From Holosporales bacterium (GTDB lineage: Bacteria; Pseudomonadota; Alphaproteobacteria; Holosporales; Holosporaceae), in the NCBI GenBank assembly GCA_947461445.1, contig CANHKV010000009.1, forward strand, positions 1 through 43,740: DNA of 43,740 bases, in the 5' to 3' direction. Position 1 is the first letter of the stretch. The number at the start of each line of letters is the position of its first letter. Positions 17,085-25,484 of the stretch are shown here, piece by piece. The position numbers were made by a program, and so were the translations under genes. The notes under the pieces were generated by a model that did no database searches, was not told the DNA's origin, and was given only the letters and a program-made list of their open reading frames with translations.

Positions 17085-17579
17085 ATGATACCTATGACAC
17101 CACGCGGCTTGGGTCAGCTGCAAAAAGAACTTCAATCCCTTTTAACCATTGATCGTCCAGCGGTAATCGAAGATATTGCCCGTGCACGTCAATATGGAGA
17201 TTTGTCTGAAAATGCAGAATATCATGCAGCCAGAGAAAAGCAACGTCATATCGAAGACCGAATTCGCCAATTAGAGCACAAAATCAATAATGCCAATGTC
17301 ATTGATGTGGCCACATTATCTGGTCCAAAAATTGTTTTCGGTGCCATTGTCACCTTGTATGACGAGGATAAAATGAAATCATCGACCTATCAAATTGTGG
17401 GTATGGATGAAGCCGATTTGGCACAAAAGAAAATAGCCATTGATTCGGCACTGGCCAGAGAATTAATTGGCAAAGAAGAGGGTGCCAGCATCGAGTTATC
17501 CACACCTGGTGGTGAAAAGCATTATGTGATTGAAAAAGTGGAATACAAAGCCCATTTTGGGTCAGAAAATCCTTTTTGA
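17085..17579 (+). CDS. greA: transcription elongation factor GreA
   Basis: Rescues backtracked RNA polymerase by stimulating transcript cleavage through the secondary channel. The 164-residue length fits. The N-terminal coiled coil holds IPMTPRGLGQLQKEL at the start and DLSENAEYHAAREKQ near residue 44, where the acidic tip residues lie. The C-terminal FKBP-like domain carries EEGASIELSTPGGE. It stands between ampG and murI on the same strand, with its own -10 element. Confidence 0.96.
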   Translation: MIPMTPRGLGQLQKELQSLLTIDRPAVIEDIARARQYGDLSENAEYHAAREKQRHIEDRIRQLEHKINNANVIDVATLSGPKIVFGAIVTLYDEDKMKSSTYQIVGMDEADLAQKKIAIDSALARELIGKEEGASIELSTPGGEKHYVIEKVEYKAHFGSENPF

Positions 17580-17662
17580 TCAGGATGTTTGAAAAAACGT
17601 CCCCCTTATCTGGGGCATATGTATTAAAACAAAATGATCAATCTGCATAAAGTGTCTCATCA

Positions 17663-18469
17663 ATGATCGGTATTTTTGACAGTGGTATTGGCGGATTAAC
17701 CGTATTAAAAGCACTTTCCTCTGCTTTTCCCCGGCACGATTTTTTGTATTTGGCTGATTTTGGTTATGCCCCCTATGGCAATCGAACAGAGGACGATATC
17801 GTACAGCGCAGTCAAACAATCGTACGTTGGATGGAGACACGTGGTGTGTCATTGGTGGTGGCCGCCTGTCATACCAGTTCGTCCGTGTTAAAGGCGCAGC
17901 ACACAACGGCCATTACAACGCCTATTGTTACGATGCTGCAGCCCACACTGGATGGAATACTGAAACACCCCCACAGAAAACAGTGGAAAAAAGGCATTGC
18001 CATTCTGGCCACAGCCCTCAGCATCCGAAAAGGAACCTTGGCCTTTGCCCTTCAGTCCCGTGGTTTTGATTTACCCATTTATCCTGTGGCTTGCCCACCA
18101 TTGGCGGGCTTCATTGAATCCTATGATCATCAGGGCGCCATAACCTACCTGAAATCTCATGTCTTTGAATCCTTTGCGCGCAATCCTGTGGATATGATGG
18201 TCTATGGTTGCACCCATTACCCTTTGATAGAACCCTGGTTGATCACCTGTGATGTGCCAAATGTCATTCGTATGAATCCTGCGGAATATGTGGCCACAGC
18301 GGTGGCTGGGGTTTTATCTGTCTCCCGGGCACCTCTGGGTGATGCCAGAGGAAATACACCACCACGGGTATGGTTTTATCATACGGGCACGGCGCAAGGA
18401 ACCGAACAATTGGCCAACCATTGGCCTAATCTAGACACCAGTACGCCTACGGATCTGGTATTAGATTGA
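17663..18469 (+). CDS. murI: glutamate racemase
   Basis: Makes D-glutamate for peptidoglycan in the cytoplasm using two cysteines. The 268-residue protein begins IGIFDSGIGGLTV, with Asp and Ser at 6-7. The first catalytic Cys is at 69 and the second at 183 in YGCTHYPLIE. The first site reads CHTSS where the family has CNTAS, so the Asn beside the catalytic Cys is His. Length and the other motifs are intact, so it is probably active. The 3' end overlaps dacB on the opposite strand by 9 bases. Confidence 0.92.
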   Translation: MIGIFDSGIGGLTVLKALSSAFPRHDFLYLADFGYAPYGNRTEDDIVQRSQTIVRWMETRGVSLVVAACHTSSSVLKAQHTTAITTPIVTMLQPTLDGILKHPHRKQWKKGIAILATALSIRKGTLAFALQSRGFDLPIYPVACPPLAGFIESYDHQGAITYLKSHVFESFARNPVDMMVYGCTHYPLIEPWLITCDVPNVIRMNPAEYVATAVAGVLSVSRAPLGDARGNTPPRVWFYHTGTAQGTEQLANHWPNLDTSTPTDLVLD

Positions 18470-19903
18470 CCGTGATTGTGACGGGGTTTTCTCTTTTCCT
18501 GCCCCATGCAATTGATCCTTTAAAAATGAATCAATAATGGGTTGCACCTTTTTTCTGGTACCCTCATATCCTTGAGCCACAAAAACAAAGGCTTTAGGCA
18601 GAGATCTTGCGCCTTTGGTAGGATGCCATGCATAGCCACACAAAGCACTGATGCCCAGTAAATGACCTGTTTTAGCTCTAACGCCTTTGGGTAAAATGGT
18701 ACGTTTGGCCAAGGTACTATCTTTTTCTCCGGGATGGGCAAAGGCATGGATCAATGCAGGCATACCATAGCCTGCTTTTAATACTTGCCATAACTGTGCT
18801 GGTTGAATACGGTTGTATCGGGATAACCCAGAGCCATCCACAAAAAAAGCCCCTTTCATATCCAAATCAAAGTATTTTTTCAGCAATGCTTTGATAATAG
18901 GATCTCCACGGCACCACTCGACTATGGCATGGGGTGAAACGTTGTGTAATATGGTCAAGTACCATGCGTCAAAGACCAAATTATCCGATGCTTTAAATGC
19001 GGGCCCTAATACCTCAACCAGTTTTTTAGAATACACCACAGAAAGCAGAGCTTCTCTTTTTTTAGAATCTTGACGGTTTAAATGATTGATCACTTGAATC
19101 TGACCCGTTATCCCCAATTCAGTCATGACTTGGCGTACTTTATTCAAAAGATAGGGGGTTAAAGCTTGTGGGGATCGGGTATAGATTTTTTCCGGCTCTG
19201 AATCGTTTAAATATCCAAAGGCATAAAGACAATGTTGATTCCACCACAGTTTTATTTTTGTGGGTTTTTTGTGAACCTTAATGTCGGCAACCATGGGGAT
19301 TTGCCCCGTATTGGTTACCATACAGCCTGTGGTATGGGCATGGCGTTTGATCCGCACTTCGATCCAATTATGATCAATATTGGCAGCAGATACAGGGCCC
19401 GAATGGTTTGATCCCATATCCCCAATCATCCAATCTTCAGAATGTTCTGGGGTTGAAAACGCAGCGCAATCTAAAAAAAGATGACCAGGAATATGTTGTC
19501 CTTGCAAAGGTTTTAGAAGGGTTTTTAATTGATCTGATGTCAACAATGGGTCTCCAGAAAAACCAATTCGTGCACTGTGTATGTGCCCATCCGTTTTAGA
19601 AACAAACAGTTGTGTTTTATATCGATACTGTGGTCCCAAAATGCGCAAGGCCAACAGTGCTGTGATGATTTTTTGACAACTGGCAGGAGTAATATAGATG
19701 TGTGGGGCATGATAAGAATCAATTTTTCCAGATGCATCACCCACAATATAGGCATACAACGCAGGATTTTTATCGTACAGTTTTTGATGCAATTGGGCAT
19801 TGGATGTAAAGGAAATCATAGGATCATTCTTCTGTGCCCAAGATGATGCACACAGCCCCATAAACACAAATAGAGCCTGTAACCAATGGCGTGCTGTGAA
19901 CAT
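18461..19903 (-). CDS. dacB: D-alanyl-D-alanine carboxypeptidase/endopeptidase, PBP4 type
   Basis: Periplasmic penicillin-binding protein that trims or cleaves peptidoglycan cross-links. The protein has 480 residues with a signal peptide (2-23, cleaved near SWA). The active-site SxxK is SCQK at 75-78. The GSGLSRYN motif is at 357-364 and KTG at 411-413. The region between about 100 and 250 is the inserted domain typical of PBP4 (peptidase family S13). It is convergent with murI. The D-Ala peptidase role with ddl, murI and AmpG suggests active wall turnover. Confidence 0.92.
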   Translation of the reverse strand: MFTARHWLQALFVFMGLCASSWAQKNDPMISFTSNAQLHQKLYDKNPALYAYIVGDASGKIDSYHAPHIYITPASCQKIITALLALRILGPQYRYKTQLFVSKTDGHIHSARIGFSGDPLLTSDQLKTLLKPLQGQHIPGHLFLDCAAFSTPEHSEDWMIGDMGSNHSGPVSAANIDHNWIEVRIKRHAHTTGCMVTNTGQIPMVADIKVHKKPTKIKLWWNQHCLYAFGYLNDSEPEKIYTRSPQALTPYLLNKVRQVMTELGITGQIQVINHLNRQDSKKREALLSVVYSKKLVEVLGPAFKASDNLVFDAWYLTILHNVSPHAIVEWCRGDPIIKALLKKYFDLDMKGAFFVDGSGLSRYNRIQPAQLWQVLKAGYGMPALIHAFAHPGEKDSTLAKRTILPKGVRAKTGHLLGISALCGYAWHPTKGARSLPKAFVFVAQGYEGTRKKVQPIIDSFLKDQLHGAGKEKTPSQSRSI

Positions 19904-20101
19904 GATCTGCTGTAATACATCGATCCTAATCTAGGCATTATGCCCTACAGGGTTTATGAATCAAATAAAAGGCAAAAATCCACATCCCCCAAGACGAAAT
20001 ATACCATTGGGTAAGTGCCCTAGGAACGATTATGAAGCAAGGATACGCCGATCCTGGGGGCGAAGGCTAGGGCCTTTCCCTCGTATGGTTACCCCCGGGT
20101 C

Positions 20102-20491
20102 CTATTTGGTATAGTTTTGGGGCCGCTGAATGCCATCATCCAGTATGAAGTTTTCGGGTATTTCCATATAATCGATACACAGCGGATTGGCAAATCCACC
20201 TTTTTCTGCTGTTTTTTGTTCAGCCGATGCCATAACTTGGGGAAAATCCAGGTGATGGTGTCGAGCCAAGGCCTTTAGAACCTCTAGAACATCTCCTATT
20301 TCTTCTGAAACGTCCTTTGGCGTTATTGCCGTACAAACCTCGCTCACCTCTGGGACCAGCTTTTCCCTTAACCGTTGCCCATACTCATCCCCATTCATCC
20401 CATGACCCACAACATTGATTCCTGTGTTCTGCATCATCTGGGGCAAACGATCCCGAATGATCTTATTAAAGTAAAAACGACGATGTACCAT
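20102..20491 (-). CDS. MazG-like/PRA-PH-fold nucleotide pyrophosphohydrolase
   Basis: The 129-residue protein opens FNKIIRDRLPQMM, then a helix with LREKLVPEVSEV, EEIGDVLEVLKALA (the metal-binding acidic helix) and ends EKTAEKGGFANPL. This is the small MazG-like family annotated as phosphoribosyl-ATP pyrophosphohydrolase-like. No histidine biosynthesis genes are near, so a nucleotide clean-up role is more likely than a HisE role. It lies 21 bases after the Nudix gene. Confidence 0.75.
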   Translation of the reverse strand: MVHRRFYFNKIIRDRLPQMMQNTGINVVGHGMNGDEYGQRLREKLVPEVSEVCTAITPKDVSEEIGDVLEVLKALARHHHLDFPQVMASAEQKTAEKGGFANPLCIDYMEIPENFILDDGIQRPQNYTK

Positions 20492-20512
20492 AATGTTTTC
20501 CCTATAAAGAGT

Positions 20513-21049
20513 TTACCAAAAATGAACGGGAACCGTGGGGTGAAAGATGATCTGATCGGTTTTAATCCACTCTGGTATCCATTGTTTTAAAATTGCTGGT
20601 CTTAAATCTAAATTTTGCAAATCCGACAATCGAACCCATTCTGGTTTTTCGAAATATTCGCGACCATAGACCTTTTCATCCATCGCCAGATGATTCATTT
20701 TCCAAACAAACGTTAGCGTTTGTTTTTTTAAAAACCAAAGTTTTTTATAATTCATCTCGACAATCCCCAATACTTTTTCCGCTTTTAATCGAACACCACA
20801 TTCTTCAAAACATTCGCGTTCCACGGCGTTCTGGATGCTCTCTCCACCATCCACATGCCCACCAGGCAAGTTATAGCTCAGACCGCCCAATTGACGCATC
20901 AACAGAATGTGATCAGAGTCCACCAACAATGCCCGGCTGAGAACATGACGTGATGGACGCAAAGCGATGTGCGCGCCCAGGGATAAAACAATATAGGCCG
21001 CTTTTTTATAAGCATCATGCATTCGGCGACGACTGTGTTTTTCAACCAC
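20513..21049 (-). CDS. Nudix hydrolase
   Basis: The 178-residue protein has a full Nudix box: GGHVDGGESI, then REC, FEECG, matching GX5EX7REUXEEXGU. It probably hydrolyses a nucleoside diphosphate derivative; the substrate is not predictable. The start is GTG 21049, whose G is shared with the TAG stop of the upstream GapR gene (TAGTG), which suggests coupling. A conserved N-terminal stretch (about 12-40) before the box holds the substrate-side strands. Confidence 0.88.
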   Translation of the reverse strand: MVEKHSRRRMHDAYKKAAYIVLSLGAHIALRPSRHVLSRALLVDSDHILLMRQLGGLSYNLPGGHVDGGESIQNAVERECFEECGVRLKAEKVLGIVEMNYKKLWFLKKQTLTFVWKMNHLAMDEKVYGREYFEKPEWVRLSDLQNLDLRPAILKQWIPEWIKTDQIIFHPTVPVHFW

Positions 21050-21279
21050 TATCCCCTCAACGCACTGAGATACAAATGCAACAATTCTTCTTGTTCGTTA
21101 CGCTCTTCGGGCTTCATTTTACGCACCCGCAACACTTGACGCAAAATTTTGACATCAAAGCCTTCCCCCTTGGCCTCGGCCATGGTGTTGCTGATATCCT
21201 CCATAATGCCCGCTTTTTGCTCGTCTAAATGTTCCAAGCGTTCTACAAATTGTTCTAATTTTTCAAGACTGACGGACAT
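21049..21279 (-). CDS. gapR: GapR/DUF2312-family DNA-binding protein
   Basis: A 76-residue coiled-coil protein. LEQFVERLEHLDEQK forms the first helix, then EDISNTMAEAKGEGFDVKILRQVLR, then a C-terminal helix ending LYLSALRG. This is the DUF2312 pattern, restricted mainly to alphaproteobacteria, whose Caulobacter member GapR clamps overtwisted DNA. It heads a three-gene minus-strand unit with Nudix and MazG-like genes. No other GapR is in the window. Confidence 0.88.
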   Translation of the reverse strand: MSVSLEKLEQFVERLEHLDEQKAGIMEDISNTMAEAKGEGFDVKILRQVLRVRKMKPEERNEQEELLHLYLSALRG

Positions 21280-21628
21280 GGTTGTCTTTTTTTATAGTAA
21301 TCTTTTCCATCTTAACCGATTTTTAAAACAGAGTGTAGATTATCTTTTCATCAAAATACTCCATGGCAGGGGGAAATCCATGAACGCAGGGGATAATAGG
21401 ATCAAATGCCGGGGACAATAGGCTGGGGTAAAACAGAATGAAATGAAAAATAGAGCATTGTGCTGAAAAAAACAGAATAATAGCAAATGGGCATGATGCA
21501 ATGGGTATTATGAAACGGGATAATCATGATGTGTTTTATGGAAACAACCAAAAAACAGAAGGCTTTCTGATTCTCGGTTATTGCCAAGCATAAGTTTTAA
21601 ATGAGGTCAAAAAACTTACGAAAACACG
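21280..21628. other. intergenic region, no gene recognised
   Basis: About 350 bases between gapR and tRNA-Glu. It is AT-rich with a 21-base imperfect doublet (GGGGATAATAGG/GGGGACAATAGG near 21391 and 21412). A short hydrophobic reverse frame (21402-21587) has no homology I recognise. Confidence 0.45.
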
Positions 21629-21701
21629 CACCCTCTAGGGGAATCGAACCCCTGTTACCGCCTTGAGAAGGCGATGTCCTAGGCCTCTAGACGAAGAGGG
21701 C
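21629..21701 (-). tRNA. tRNA-Glu (anticodon CTC)
   Basis: Read on the minus strand: acceptor GCCCTCT pairs with AGAGGGT, including a terminal G-U. D arm TCGTCTAGAGGCCTAGGA matches tRNA-Glu. The anticodon stem TCGCC/GGCGG has loop TTCTCAA, so the anticodon is CTC. The T arm is CAGGGGTTCGATTCCCCT. CCA is not encoded; the following bases are CGT. Confidence 0.93.
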
Positions 21702-21859
21702 GTATTCATTTATAAGGATACGCATTTTTTCAAAAAAGTCTAGATGGAAAAATGAAAAATATAGAATTTTTTCACCCTTGCCAACAGGAAAAGGACTGAT
21801 ATCTGGTCAAATTAAGCCATGATGGGCTGTACACCTAGACAGCGCATCTCAAAATCGTT

Positions 21860-23029
21860 ATGAGTAAAGAAAGTATTCCTCTTTGCATCATGCCAAACGC
21901 ATTAACCCCATCCAAAGGAACAATTTTGCTCTTGTGTGGTGGATTTTCGGTGGAACATGACATTTCCCTCAACAGTGCCCGCTTTATCGCCAAACACATC
22001 GATAAGACAGAGTATGGCATTCTGGTGGTGATTGTGCGTCATGATCGTCAGTGGGTTCATGTGCCATATCAAGCCTTTCTGGACGGTGAAAATCAGGGGG
22101 AACTTGTTTATTTAAGACACCATCAGGGGGTAACGGCTTTGATGGGAGAAGGCATCTGCGAGCCCATTCACATGGTTTTTCCTGCCATTCATGGCACAGG
22201 CGGAGAAGATGGCAGCATCCAGGGGTTGCTGGACTATATGAATCTGCCCTATGTGGGTAACGACGTGTTCGCATCAGCCGCATGCATGGATAAAATTGCA
22301 ACCAAGCAGATTTTGCTGGCCAATGGCTTGCCCGTTGTGCCTTTTATTGCTCTGTCACGTTGGGACACCATTCCAACCCACGAACAAGCCTGTCGTGATT
22401 TAAATTCTGATATTTTGGTGATCAAACCGGCCACATCGGGATCATCGGTTGGCATATCTAAAATTCTGAATGAATTGGATTACGAGGAAAAAATCCATAC
22501 TGCATTTCTGTACTCTAATCGCATTCTGATCGAAAGCGCCATCACAGGGGCCGAGGTCGAGTGCGCCATTTTGGGCAATGCTTGTGCCATGGCCTCTGGT
22601 GTGGGGGAAATTGTTATTCATAATGCCTATGAAATATATTCATATGATGCGAAATACCATGATCCTCAGGAAAACCAAGCCCGCATCCATGTCACAGCTG
22701 TCAGTATTGATGGTGAAACCCAAGAACGCGTACGCGCCATGGCACTGCGGGCGTTTCATGTGATGACGTGTTCTGGTCTGGCACGCATTGATTTTTTTGT
22801 GACACCAGACAGCATTTTTATCAATGAACTGAATACCATGCCTGGTTTTACGGCCATCAGTCTGTATCCTCAGCTGTGGCAAAAAAATGGCATTTCCCCA
22901 AAAACATTAATTGCACGGTTGTTGCATTGTGCCCAAGAGCGTTTTGACCAGAACGCAACCCTTATTCATTACTATAACGAAGATGGGGGTACGAAAAAAG
23001 ATCTTGCACCTGGTGCCCTAACATGCTGA
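21860..23029 (+). CDS. ddl: D-alanine--D-alanine ligase
   Basis: ATP-grasp enzyme making D-Ala-D-Ala for peptidoglycan in the cytoplasm. The 389-residue protein has the CGGFSVEHDIS opening and a PAIHGTGGEDGSIQGLL segment. A lid stretch PATSGSSVGISK follows, then the metal/substrate end NELNTMPGFT. It is at the longer end of the family. A second possible start at 21890 (MPNALTPSKG) would give a shorter N-terminus. It is separate from murG-murC, unlike in classic dcw clusters. Confidence 0.94.
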   Translation: MSKESIPLCIMPNALTPSKGTILLLCGGFSVEHDISLNSARFIAKHIDKTEYGILVVIVRHDRQWVHVPYQAFLDGENQGELVYLRHHQGVTALMGEGICEPIHMVFPAIHGTGGEDGSIQGLLDYMNLPYVGNDVFASAACMDKIATKQILLANGLPVVPFIALSRWDTIPTHEQACRDLNSDILVIKPATSGSSVGISKILNELDYEEKIHTAFLYSNRILIESAITGAEVECAILGNACAMASGVGEIVIHNAYEIYSYDAKYHDPQENQARIHVTAVSIDGETQERVRAMALRAFHVMTCSGLARIDFFVTPDSIFINELNTMPGFTAISLYPQLWQKNGISPKTLIARLLHCAQERFDQNATLIHYYNEDGGTKKDLAPGALTC

Positions 23030-23060
23030 AATAAAAGGCATGTTTTGTGCGGAGTTTTTT

Positions 23061-24281
23061 ATGCAACGATACCCAAAAATACTTTTAATCGTTTTTGGTA
23101 TTTTTTGCACCACGCCCCTGTCGTGCACGGATACGTCTCCTGGATCTGTGACATCTCATAGGCGGAATTCCGGAGAATTGGAAAAGGTCTTATACCTATC
23201 CAATTGGGCGGATTATTTCCCAAAAGTACTCATTGATCAATTTACAAAAGAAACAGGCATTCGTGTGGTGTACACGGCGTATGACAGTGTGGAATCCCTA
23301 GAAGCTCAGTTGTTATTGGATACACGGTATGATTTGGTGGTGGCACCGGCTTGGCCTGTTTTTATTCGCGGCATCCATACAGGTCGATTCTTGCCCCTAA
23401 ACAAGGATCTGATTCCAAATATTAGATACATTGATCCAAAAATTTGTGAAAAATTGGGCGATGCCGACCCTAAATTAATGTATGGTATTCCCTATATGTG
23501 GGGTACGACGGGCATAGGATATGACCGCAACGCCATCTTGGCAAGAGCCCCTGATGCCCCCTTGGACAGCTGGGCCTTGATTTTTGATCCACGTTGGTCT
23601 TACTTGCTGCAAGAAGGGCACATTTTTTTATTGGATTCTGTGACTGATGTATTACAGGCTGTTTTACTGTACTTGGGATTGTCACCAAACAGTCAAAACA
23701 TTGCCCTTTGGGATAAGGCTGTGGCCCAAATGATGAAAATAAGACCCCATATTCATGCCTTTGAGGGGTCTAAACAGGTCGAAAATTTGGTGACGGGCAG
23801 CAACGAATTGATCCAAGGATATTCGACCTACGTGCAAATGGCCAGAGAAGAAAATACAAATCCAGCCAGAGATATTTGCTATGTCATTCCCAAAGAAGGC
23901 AGCGTGATTTGGATCGATATGATGGCCATACCGCATAATGCCCAGCATCCTAAAAATGCGCACCTGTTCATGAATTTTATCTTGCGTCCAGAAATCATTG
24001 CCCAATGCACCAACATCGTCAAGGCTGCCAATGCCGTACCAGCGTCTCAACCCATGATTGCTCCCGAAGTACGGTCAAATCCTGCGGTGTTTCCTGATTC
24101 TGTGACCATGGAGCGTATTCATCCTGATTTTCTGCCCTCTGTGGCATTGACCCGGCACTTGTGTCGCGAATGGTGTAAAATTAAATTGAATTACCGTCCC
24201 TCTAGTTCATTTTGGTCCTTTTGGTCTTTTTGGCCATTTTCAAAATTATGTAAAAAAGAGACAAAAAATCCCCAACCATAG
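23061..24281 (+). CDS. PotD/PotF-like extracellular solute-binding protein
   Basis: I chose ATG 23061, which has GGAG seven bases upstream; the frame begins earlier at 23040. The 406-residue product has a signal sequence (about 4-16) ending at a Cys-rich PLSC that may be an imperfect lipobox. The rest resembles spermidine/putrescine-binding proteins: LYLSNWADYFP, DLVVAPAW, MYGIPYMWGTTGIGYD, and PKEGSVIWIDMMAIP. The ligand is likely a polyamine, but no PotABC genes are near. The C-terminus is odd: a triple 9-base repeat encodes FWS-FWS-FWP, followed by a basic tail. Confidence 0.8.
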   Translation: MQRYPKILLIVFGIFCTTPLSCTDTSPGSVTSHRRNSGELEKVLYLSNWADYFPKVLIDQFTKETGIRVVYTAYDSVESLEAQLLLDTRYDLVVAPAWPVFIRGIHTGRFLPLNKDLIPNIRYIDPKICEKLGDADPKLMYGIPYMWGTTGIGYDRNAILARAPDAPLDSWALIFDPRWSYLLQEGHIFLLDSVTDVLQAVLLYLGLSPNSQNIALWDKAVAQMMKIRPHIHAFEGSKQVENLVTGSNELIQGYSTYVQMAREENTNPARDICYVIPKEGSVIWIDMMAIPHNAQHPKNAHLFMNFILRPEIIAQCTNIVKAANAVPASQPMIAPEVRSNPAVFPDSVTMERIHPDFLPSVALTRHLCREWCKIKLNYRPSSSFWSFWSFWPFSKLCKKETKNPQP

Positions 24282-24322
24282 CTTTTTTTTCCTATTTAAA
24301 TGGTATAGAATATAAGGATATT

Positions 24323-24414
24323 GGAGAGGTGGCCGAGTGGCTGAAGGCGACGGTTTGCTAAACCGTTATACAGCTTAACCTGTATCGAGGGTTCGAATCC
24401 CTCTCTCTCCACCA
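24323..24414 (+). tRNA. tRNA-Ser (anticodon GCT)
   Basis: Acceptor GGAGAGG pairs with TCTCTCC. The anticodon stem ACGGT has loop TTGCTAA, so the anticodon is GCT. A long variable arm (TATACAGCTTAACCTGTAT) marks a class II tRNA, Ser. The T arm is GAGGGTTCGAATCCCTC. The 3' ACCA is encoded. Confidence 0.96.
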
Positions 24415-24461
24415 AAATATTCATGTTACAAATATTCAGAAAAATTGAACAAGGATTGTCC

Positions 24462-24722
24462 ATGGAAAAACTATTTGGTTTTATTGCTTTATTCACATCT
24501 CTAATCGGTTTGTTTCCCCAAGTCTATAAGGCCTATATCACTAAATCTACGAAAGATGTATCTATGTTTATGTTGATAAATTATTTTGTATGCTCTATTT
24601 CTTGGATTGTATATGGAATTTATCAATGTTCCACATTTGTTATAGCCAGCAATATTGCAGGTTTGGTCATTAGCTTGATTTCTATAATCCAAAAACGTTA
24701 TTATGATGAAAAAAATTCATAA
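24462..24722 (+). CDS. SemiSWEET/PQ-loop transporter
   Basis: ATG 24462 has AAGGA upstream and gives 86 residues; the frame extends to 24423 without good support. Three membrane helices are apparent. The first contains IGLFPQVYKAY, the PQ motif, the second the CSISWIVYGIY loop-helix, and the third is near the end. This is the bacterial SemiSWEET fold, which works as a dimer. Its stop region overlaps the thiamine pyrophosphokinase start by 20 bases. The pair is clearly more AT-rich than its neighbours and lies directly behind tRNA-Ser. The coupling suggests thiamine or a related compound as substrate rather than sugar. Confidence 0.85.
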   Translation: MEKLFGFIALFTSLIGLFPQVYKAYITKSTKDVSMFMLINYFVCSISWIVYGIYQCSTFVIASNIAGLVISLISIIQKRYYDEKNS

Positions 24723-25422
24723 AGCATTTTATAGACACGTTGATCTTAACACATATCATTCCATTATCGCCCTAAATGGAGAGTTGCCAGATCAGTCCTT
24801 TTTTGACGATACGCTTCCTGTTATCGCCACAGACGGTGCTGCAAACAGTCTAAACAAGATAGGTGTTAAACCTAAAATTATTATTGGCGATTTAGACTCG
24901 GTTGATCCAATTCTTTTAAAAAATACAGAGTTTCTTTATATTTCAGACCAAAATAAATGTGATTTTGATAAAGCCTTGGATTATGCCGCACAATCCAATC
25001 TTTTGCCAGCCATAGTATTAGGAGCAAATGGCGGTTATATCGATCATGTGTTAAATAATATAAGCACTTTGATATCAATAGGTGGAACCTTTTATACCCC
25101 ACCCATTGTTGGGCATGCTTTGAGAGCTGAAAGCCTTACAACTTTTTTGCTGCCTATAAACACCAAGATTTCCCTAATAGGCGCAACAAAAACCCTTATT
25201 TCTACCCATGGTCTTCATTGGGAGCTCAGTCACAGCACGTTGTCTTTTATCAATAAAAATTCTTGCTTTAACAGAACCGTAAAAAATAGAGTATCCATCC
25301 ACGTACACAGCGGATGCTGTTTAGCAATGATTTATCTTGAAGACACGCCTGATGCAGGTAAAGATGCCGTTATCTCGGGGGTACAGCATCTTATACACAC
25401 ATTTTCTGATGCCATACCGTGA
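24703..25422 (+). CDS. thiN: thiamine pyrophosphokinase
   Basis: Transfers pyrophosphate from ATP to thiamine to give thiamine diphosphate. The 239-residue protein has ATDGAANSL near residue 43 and IIIGDLDSVDP near 59, the catalytic core. DFDKALDYA follows, then GANGGYIDHVLNN. The C-terminal thiamine-binding beta domain is less conserved by eye. It is coupled to the SemiSWEET gene by a 20-base overlap and shares its AT-rich composition. Two adjacent ATGs (24703 and 24706) could both serve. No thiamine synthesis genes are in the window, consistent with salvage. Confidence 0.9.
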   Translation: MMKKIHKAFYRHVDLNTYHSIIALNGELPDQSFFDDTLPVIATDGAANSLNKIGVKPKIIIGDLDSVDPILLKNTEFLYISDQNKCDFDKALDYAAQSNLLPAIVLGANGGYIDHVLNNISTLISIGGTFYTPPIVGHALRAESLTTFLLPINTKISLIGATKTLISTHGLHWELSHSTLSFINKNSCFNRTVKNRVSIHVHSGCCLAMIYLEDTPDAGKDAVISGVQHLIHTFSDAIP

Positions 25423-25484
25423 TGGATTCCATGCCTATGGATTTGGTGTGAGGTTATGGCAAACCGATCTCCCACCACAACCCA

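Noticed and set aside
21402-21587. 61-residue hydrophobic reverse frame
   Set aside because: No start signal, no family resemblance, and it lies in an AT-rich spacer.
24323-24414. tRNA-Ser as a mapped integration site
   Set aside because: No direct repeat of the tRNA end was found downstream and no integrase gene is present; only the AT-rich composition hints at transfer.
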